Part shown: one piece after another, positions 59,595 to 64,000 of the stretch
How positions within the stretch are numbered: position 1 is the first letter of the stretch
Layout: every line of letters begins with the position of its first letter
Made by a program: the position numbers and the translations under genes
From: Pyronema omphalodes
Lineage: Eukaryota > Ascomycota > Pezizomycetes > Pezizales > Pyronemataceae
Assembly (NCBI GenBank): GCA_024516155.1
Contig: JAJJXM010000030.1
Location: 62,001 to 126,000 of the forward strand
Direction: 5' to 3'
Length of the DNA: 64,000 bases
The notes under the pieces: model-generated
The model's input: only the letters and a program-made list of their open reading frames with translations
Database searches by the model: none
What the model was told of the DNA's origin: nothing

Positions 59595-60832
59595 TTACTC
59601 GGCGTCCTCAGGCTTGCGTCCGTAGACGACGTGGCTAGAAGGGGACAATTAGTAACCTGAGCTGCAACTAAGGGGAAATAGTAGAACTTACTAAGGAATG
59701 TAAGAGTGTCTGTTCTTGTTGAGAACCGAGGTTCTGACGGCAGAGCAGACCTTGTCAGCCTCCTCACCGGTCATTCCGAGAACTCTGGTGAAGACGGCCA
59801 TTCCGTAGGAGTGGTATCCCTCCTCAGAGACCATCAAAGACAAAGCTCCGACCTGCTTGAGGGCAGGGTCCTTAGCCCAGGGAGCCAAGGTCTGCTTGGT
59901 GGTGCTGGACTCGATGTCGGTGAATCCGGTCTTCTTGAGGTTGTCGCGGAGGAAGTCAACGGTGACACATCCGGGACGTCCCATCTTCTCAAGACCCTCC
60001 TGGAGGAGGATCAAGAACTTGCGCAATCCATCGTCCTCGGGAAGGGAGTTGTCGTCGGAGTGGGGGGAGGTCTCAATCTCTCCCAACTCAATCCATCCAC
60101 CGGGCTTCAAGCATCTCCAGGCCTGAGCAAGGACGGTGTCCCAAGACTGAACACCCTGGGCCAAGTTACGGATGTGGATGAAGTCGAAGGAGTTGGGCTC
60201 GAAAGTCCACTCGCGCTCGGCATCGTCGACCTCGAAGCGGCAGTTGGGGGGAACCCAGTGGGGCTGGATGGGAGACAAGTCGACTCCGATGATCTCAGCA
60301 GAGGGGTAGGTGTCGGCCATGTCTTGAAAAAGGTCAGATTGATGAATTGGAATTGCTAAAGCTGGGTTTACAAACCGATAGCCCAGATACCGGTTCCGGT
60401 ACCGACATCGAGAATGCGCTGGGGGTTCTTTCCGATGGGGGCAAGGTGGAGCTTGCGTCCGAGAAGGAGAAGGAAGATCTCGTGGTGGACATCGAGACGG
60501 TTCTGCTCAGTCTCGTCGGTGGGCAACATGTTCTTGTCCTGTCCGAAGTAGGTGTGGTAACGACGTCCTTTTCGAAATCATCAGTACGACGAATATTATG
60601 GTAGAATCGTGATGAAATTACCGTTCTCGTAGGCATACTGGTTGATGGAGCTGTTCAAGGAAGCGGTGGAAGTGTCGTATCCGGAGGATTCGTAGTCCTC
60701 AGCAAGCTCGTTGGCGAGCTATAGACATCTCAATCAGTAAAGTGCAAAAGGAGATTCAAGTGCAGTTACACGGCGGGTGTTACATACCACTGCAGGGTCG
60801 ACCTCAATAACCTTGTTCTCTTCGGTGGACAT
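59595..60832 (-). CDS. LaeA-like SAM-dependent methyltransferase
   Basis: Class I methyltransferase of the fungal LaeA-like/TAM-domain group. Exons are 60832..60788, 60718..60622, 60567..60376, 60322..59692 and 59634..59595, giving 334 aa; all four introns (69, 54, 53, 57 bp) keep frame. The N-terminal segment is acidic (MSTEENKVIEVDPAV). Family start block: YENGRRYHTYFGQDK. SAM-binding motif I is RILDVGTGTGIWAID, interrupted by an intron in its last codon, then AEIIGVDLSPIQP. Motif II/III follow (FDFIHIRNLAQGVQ, LKPGGWIELGE). Codon use is strongly biased to C/G-ending optimal codons, a sign of high expression. The methyl acceptor is unknown; true LaeA acts as a global regulator of secondary metabolism, but most paralogues have unknown roles. 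Confidence 0.92.
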
Positions 60833-61450
60833 TTTGAATGTGTATGTTGTTGCAATTGGAACTGCTGTGGAGAGGAGCGTGGGGAGAAAGCTCTTTTTAA
60901 CTATATGCCCCCATACAGCCCTTTCGTCTTGTCAAAGCGTAACATTTGATGGACACTTAGAACTACCCTCCGAATGGCCGGGGTGATCGTCGGTTATTGG
61001 TGATGAGTATCCACTTTTACAGCTCAGAAGCCTTAAGTGAAACCTCGCTTTGTCGTCCTGCATATCTGCATGCGGTATGAGCCGAAGTATGTGCCATCAC
61101 ACTGTGGGAAAAATTATATAAAACAGTACAACAAGGAGCGTTTTACAGTAAGTAACGCCGATGCTGATGCTGTGCCAGTGTGCCCTGTGTGATATCATCC
61201 GCTCCCGCTGTGGGGTAAGCGAATTATCTTAATGCAGCCTGTTTGCAAATTTCATATACATAGAGTTTCTGCCTTTGTTCTGAAGAAAAACTCAAATTCT
61301 GCTCCAAGGATGGATTTCCATGGCAGGGTCGATTTCTAAGACACCGAGTTCAATCGACGGCCGCTTCTCGCCATCTTCGTGGGTACCCAGTCAGCCCTCC
61401 AGGCGTACATAGCGGCCAGAGGCGGATTCTACTGAAGTAGTGGCAGTTGG

Positions 61451-61509
61451 CGTGGGGTTTAGGGGTGGTTAGACTGGGAGTTAGGGTGTGGTTAGGGCGT
61501 GGTTAGGGC
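61451..61509 (+). repeat. degenerate TTAGGG-like repeats
   Basis: Four TTAGGG-type units within about 60 bp, spaced 11-23 bp apart; the last two lie in an 11-bp frame (GTGGTTAGGGC). The G-rich strand has at least five runs of three or more G, so a G-quadruplex is possible. TTAGGG is the telomere unit of most filamentous ascomycetes. Confidence 0.65.
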
Positions 61510-61539
61510 TCCGAGAAGAGACGGCGGGGTTTTCTCTAC

Positions 61540-61720
61540 GAAAATGGAATGGCCTTCTGAGGAAGCGGATGAGCCTTGTAAGGAAACGGAATGCCTCAAC
61601 AGAGAAGCGGGACGACCTTATAAAAATCCGGAATGGCTCCGTAGCCCAGCAGAATTGACTTGCAATCAAACGGAATAGCCCTCAGCGAAGCGGAGTGATC
61701 AATCAATAAACGGGATAGCT
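61540..61720. repeat. degenerate 21-bp periodic array
   Basis: About eight to nine imperfect units of 20-22 bp, each opening with GAA-G/A-CGGAATG-like sequence (for example GAAAATGGAATGG, GAAGCGGATGAG, GAAACGGAATGC, GAAGCGGGACG, AAACGGAATAGC, GAAGCGGAGTG). The second half of each unit is less conserved. The minus strand reads it as a seven-residue repeat (RFLTRLI-RFLRRPF-HF). Confidence 0.7.
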
Positions 61721-62534
61721 TAACATTAGGACCGTGGTATATATGTAGGCGTGGGAACTATTCCCCGTCTGCGAAGTGATAGGCTAAAAATCATCGGCAG
61801 TCCACTCGCTAACTCCGAAAAAACATGCTATGTAGACACCTATCAGTGGCCGAAAGCATCACCACCAGCAGGAGCAGCCCCTCAACTCCAACCTCTAGCC
61901 GCTCTGATGGAATCCCAGACCCGGCAAGTCAGTTCTACTATGGAGTATAGCGTGAATAGCTGTTTGTGCTGTGCTGGAGCTCCCCCACCGGTTCCATCAA
62001 AAGAACAACGAAATCATCTCCACTATCACGAACTATGGGAGTGGATCATTGGGCGGCAAAAGCAGATGACAATCAACTACCGGAAAATGGATTGGGGATT
62101 GTGCTTTTCAACCCCACCACCCGCCGCCATATTCCTTAAGGGATGCCTAAGTTCAACAGCGCATCGGTGTCTTGTCCAGCCCCATTGCCCTCCTGCCTTT
62201 CTTGTGCCGATGTGCGATGAACCATAAACGTTCGTAGTTGCCCTGTCAATATTTATGTTCACCAATCAAAATTACGGCAGCAACCGTAACCTATGTCCCC
62301 CGTTTGTCCACGGGCTCAATTCATAGTCTACCAACGACTGAGAATCACTTTGTGCTGGGCTCCATAAATCAGATTGCCAAGAGTGGAGCTTTAAAACCGC
62401 TCGCACACCGTGAACCGTCGGCGCCATTCGGGGTCCAACAGGATTTTACAGTGGGGGCAGAAAAGTTAGAGCTGTCTAGGAGATATACATAGGTATCCAT
62501 CGTTGATATACAATAGTCAAGAACCAACGGGATC

Positions 62535-62810
62535 TTAACGTACGCAAGCAGGCTTGTGTTCGGGTACGTGTCCCAAAGCCGAGAATTCGGATACGATTTG
62601 GCTTATTTTCTGCTGCTGGCTAAACCGTGGGACCCAAAGAAAGTCTGAAGCAACAGCGTTAAAAAGCTCCAGTATTTCGGTATCCAATTCGTGCTCTTCC
62701 ACATGGCTTCCGGCTGGCAGCGAATGCAGGGCCCAGTTTTGCGAGAGTACCACGGATACCCGGCACACCGGTCCTGGTAGTTCCGATAAGTCTCAACCGA
62801 AAATACATTT
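62535..62810 (-). pseudogene. orphan open stretch, possible gene remnant
   Basis: A minus-strand frame open for about 90 codons and ending in a stop at 62535. Its product is protein-like in composition (VEEHELDTEILELFNAVA, WVPRFSQQQKISQIV) but no start, signal or partner exon is clear upstream, and I do not recognise the family. It could be the last exon of a decayed gene. Confidence 0.22.
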
Positions 62811-64000
62811 TATATCGAATAGGCATGGCATTCTTCACGAAGGGCTGGTCTATTTGTCGTTTGTCGAGTTAACAGTTATGTCACCGGACCAGTTAGTTGG
62901 TCGGATATGGTATGCTTGACAGAGCGATGTGCCAACGAAACAGATTTAGCGGTGAAATATCATGCATAGCTCAGTTCTGAGCCATAGTTGGCGAGCATAC
63001 CCGTGATATAGGTAAACGGGCGCCTAGCACTTCATGTATCAGATTGAGAGGGATTTGAAGAGCATTTCAAATTGTGACGATTGTGGGAAAGTATCTACCT
63101 AACCTGTAAGAAAGCGTGGGAGGCATGTCGTTTGTCAGTGTTTACTAAGTCTAATATTTATTTTTTGTTTATTTAACCATACGTCCACAGAGCTACTGCA
63201 TCTACCGCCGTTGATGCGCGGAATAACGACTTCCTCGTGGATCACTATGTATTTCGGAAGCACTTAAGACTTGCTACGAATGGCACCAGGCGTGCCGTCC
63301 GTGGCTTCCCGAGGCACACATGGTGATTTGACCCAGCGGAACAGGAGGCTTGACTAAAGCTTCCTGCGCCGTCGATCGTTTGTTGTCGAGTTAACACCCA
63401 CGAGGCATCTGCTCTCGCTGTGGAGTCGTGTTCAATCCCATCTGATGGTATCCTTGTAGTTCACTCCTGGCTGGTTTACATCTTGGTAGCCTCGGCTGAT
63501 AGTCCCTATGGTCAGGTACAAATCCTTGGTGGTTTTTGATCATGTGTGCTGAGGTTGTTTATCAAATCCAGAAATTCTAAAGTTCTAGATATCTTCAATT
63601 CATGTACAACCTACAACTCTACCAACGGCTCCATCGACGTGGTAACACCGGTACCAAGCTTTTTTCCCTCATCGTTGCCACTATCTCCTCATTGGAGCAT
63701 CTGTCCACCGGTATGATCAGCTAGATGCCACATCAAACTAACGGCAAGCGTTTCGTTCCTCACTCGTATTCCTATCAGATCATAAGTTAATTAATTTTTT
63801 TTCTGATATGAAATGAATTATGACAGCCCCTGAATTCGTCAAAATTGGAAAAATATGATCCTCTATGGTGCATCGTATGTTTACTCCGGCCCCGCCTCGG
63901 AGAAATCGTAAAGAGCGGTAGTTGCGGCGGTGCAGAAGAGTACGAGAATGCACAGACCAACCCCCCGATTCGGAACCAATTGGCAACGTTGCGGCAAGCC

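Larger units (their letters stand above)
60833..64000. other. gene-poor end of window
   Basis: About 3.2 kb. Contains TTAGGG-like repeats (61451..61509), the 21-bp array (61540..61720), a 158-codon motif-free frame (61751..62227, +) and an orphan open stretch at 62535..62810 (-). No complete gene is supported. Confidence 0.45.

Noticed and set aside
56553..60832. Monooxygenase and LaeA-like methyltransferase as a metabolite cluster
   Set aside because: Only two tailoring-type genes with no synthase; adjacency alone is weak.
61751..62227. 158-codon plus-strand frame
   Set aside because: Cys/Pro-rich without motif, no initiation context or splice signals, and overlaps a frame on the other strand.

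Overview
This window is nuclear DNA of a filamentous ascomycete (Pezizomycotina). The evidence is small spliceosomal introns, mostly 42-69 bp, with GTANGT-type donors and CTAAC/CTGAC branch sites just before the acceptor; a fungal gene set (cutinase, tyrosinase, fungal rhodopsin-domain and DUF3176 membrane proteins, Zn2Cys6 factor, JEN1-type permease, LaeA-type methyltransferase); and wide gene spacing. A plant-associated or saprotrophic lineage, possibly Leotiomycetes, would fit but is only inference. Gene models below were spliced by hand and accepted where phase, branch site and protein motifs agreed.

Layout, left to right. 0-9 kb: a two-exon C2H2 zinc-finger protein (-), a four-exon peroxisomal acyl-CoA synthetase/4CL-like ligase (+), a secreted cutinase (+), and a secreted tyrosinase (+, to 9.97 kb). 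10-25 kb: a rhodopsin-domain 7TM protein, a mitochondrial rhomboid protease, a DUF3176 membrane protein, an intron-bearing tRNA-Met(CAT) and a small four-TM protein. 25-37 kb: a mitochondrial-type PP2C phosphatase (-), a long gene-poor stretch, and a Zn2Cys6 transcription factor (+). 37-46 kb: a subtilisin-like protease (-), a roughly 6 kb gene-poor stretch, and a vWA-domain protein (-). 48-61 kb: a 13-exon JEN1-like carboxylate permease (+), a GH27 alpha-galactosidase (-), a GH95 alpha-L-fucosidase (-), a flavin monooxygenase (-) and a LaeA-like methyltransferase (-). The last 3 kb has no convincing gene.

Functional themes. Several genes encode secreted or wall-directed hydrolases (cutinase, GH27, GH95, subtilisin). 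The GH27/GH95 pair sits beside a monocarboxylate permease, which suits breakdown of galactose- and fucose-decorated plant polymers. No secondary-metabolite backbone gene (PKS, NRPS, terpene cyclase) was seen, so tyrosinase, FMO and methyltransferase are treated as stand-alone genes.

Non-gene structure is the more unusual part. There are two diverged copies of one short inverted-repeat (MITE-like) element about 19 kb apart, with a third site that looks like just its ends; a degenerate 21-bp periodic array preceded by TTAGGG-like repeats; a degenerate 9-bp periodic array; a 152-bp-offset duplication next to the tRNA; and a 5-nt micro-exon that is needed to keep the permease in frame.
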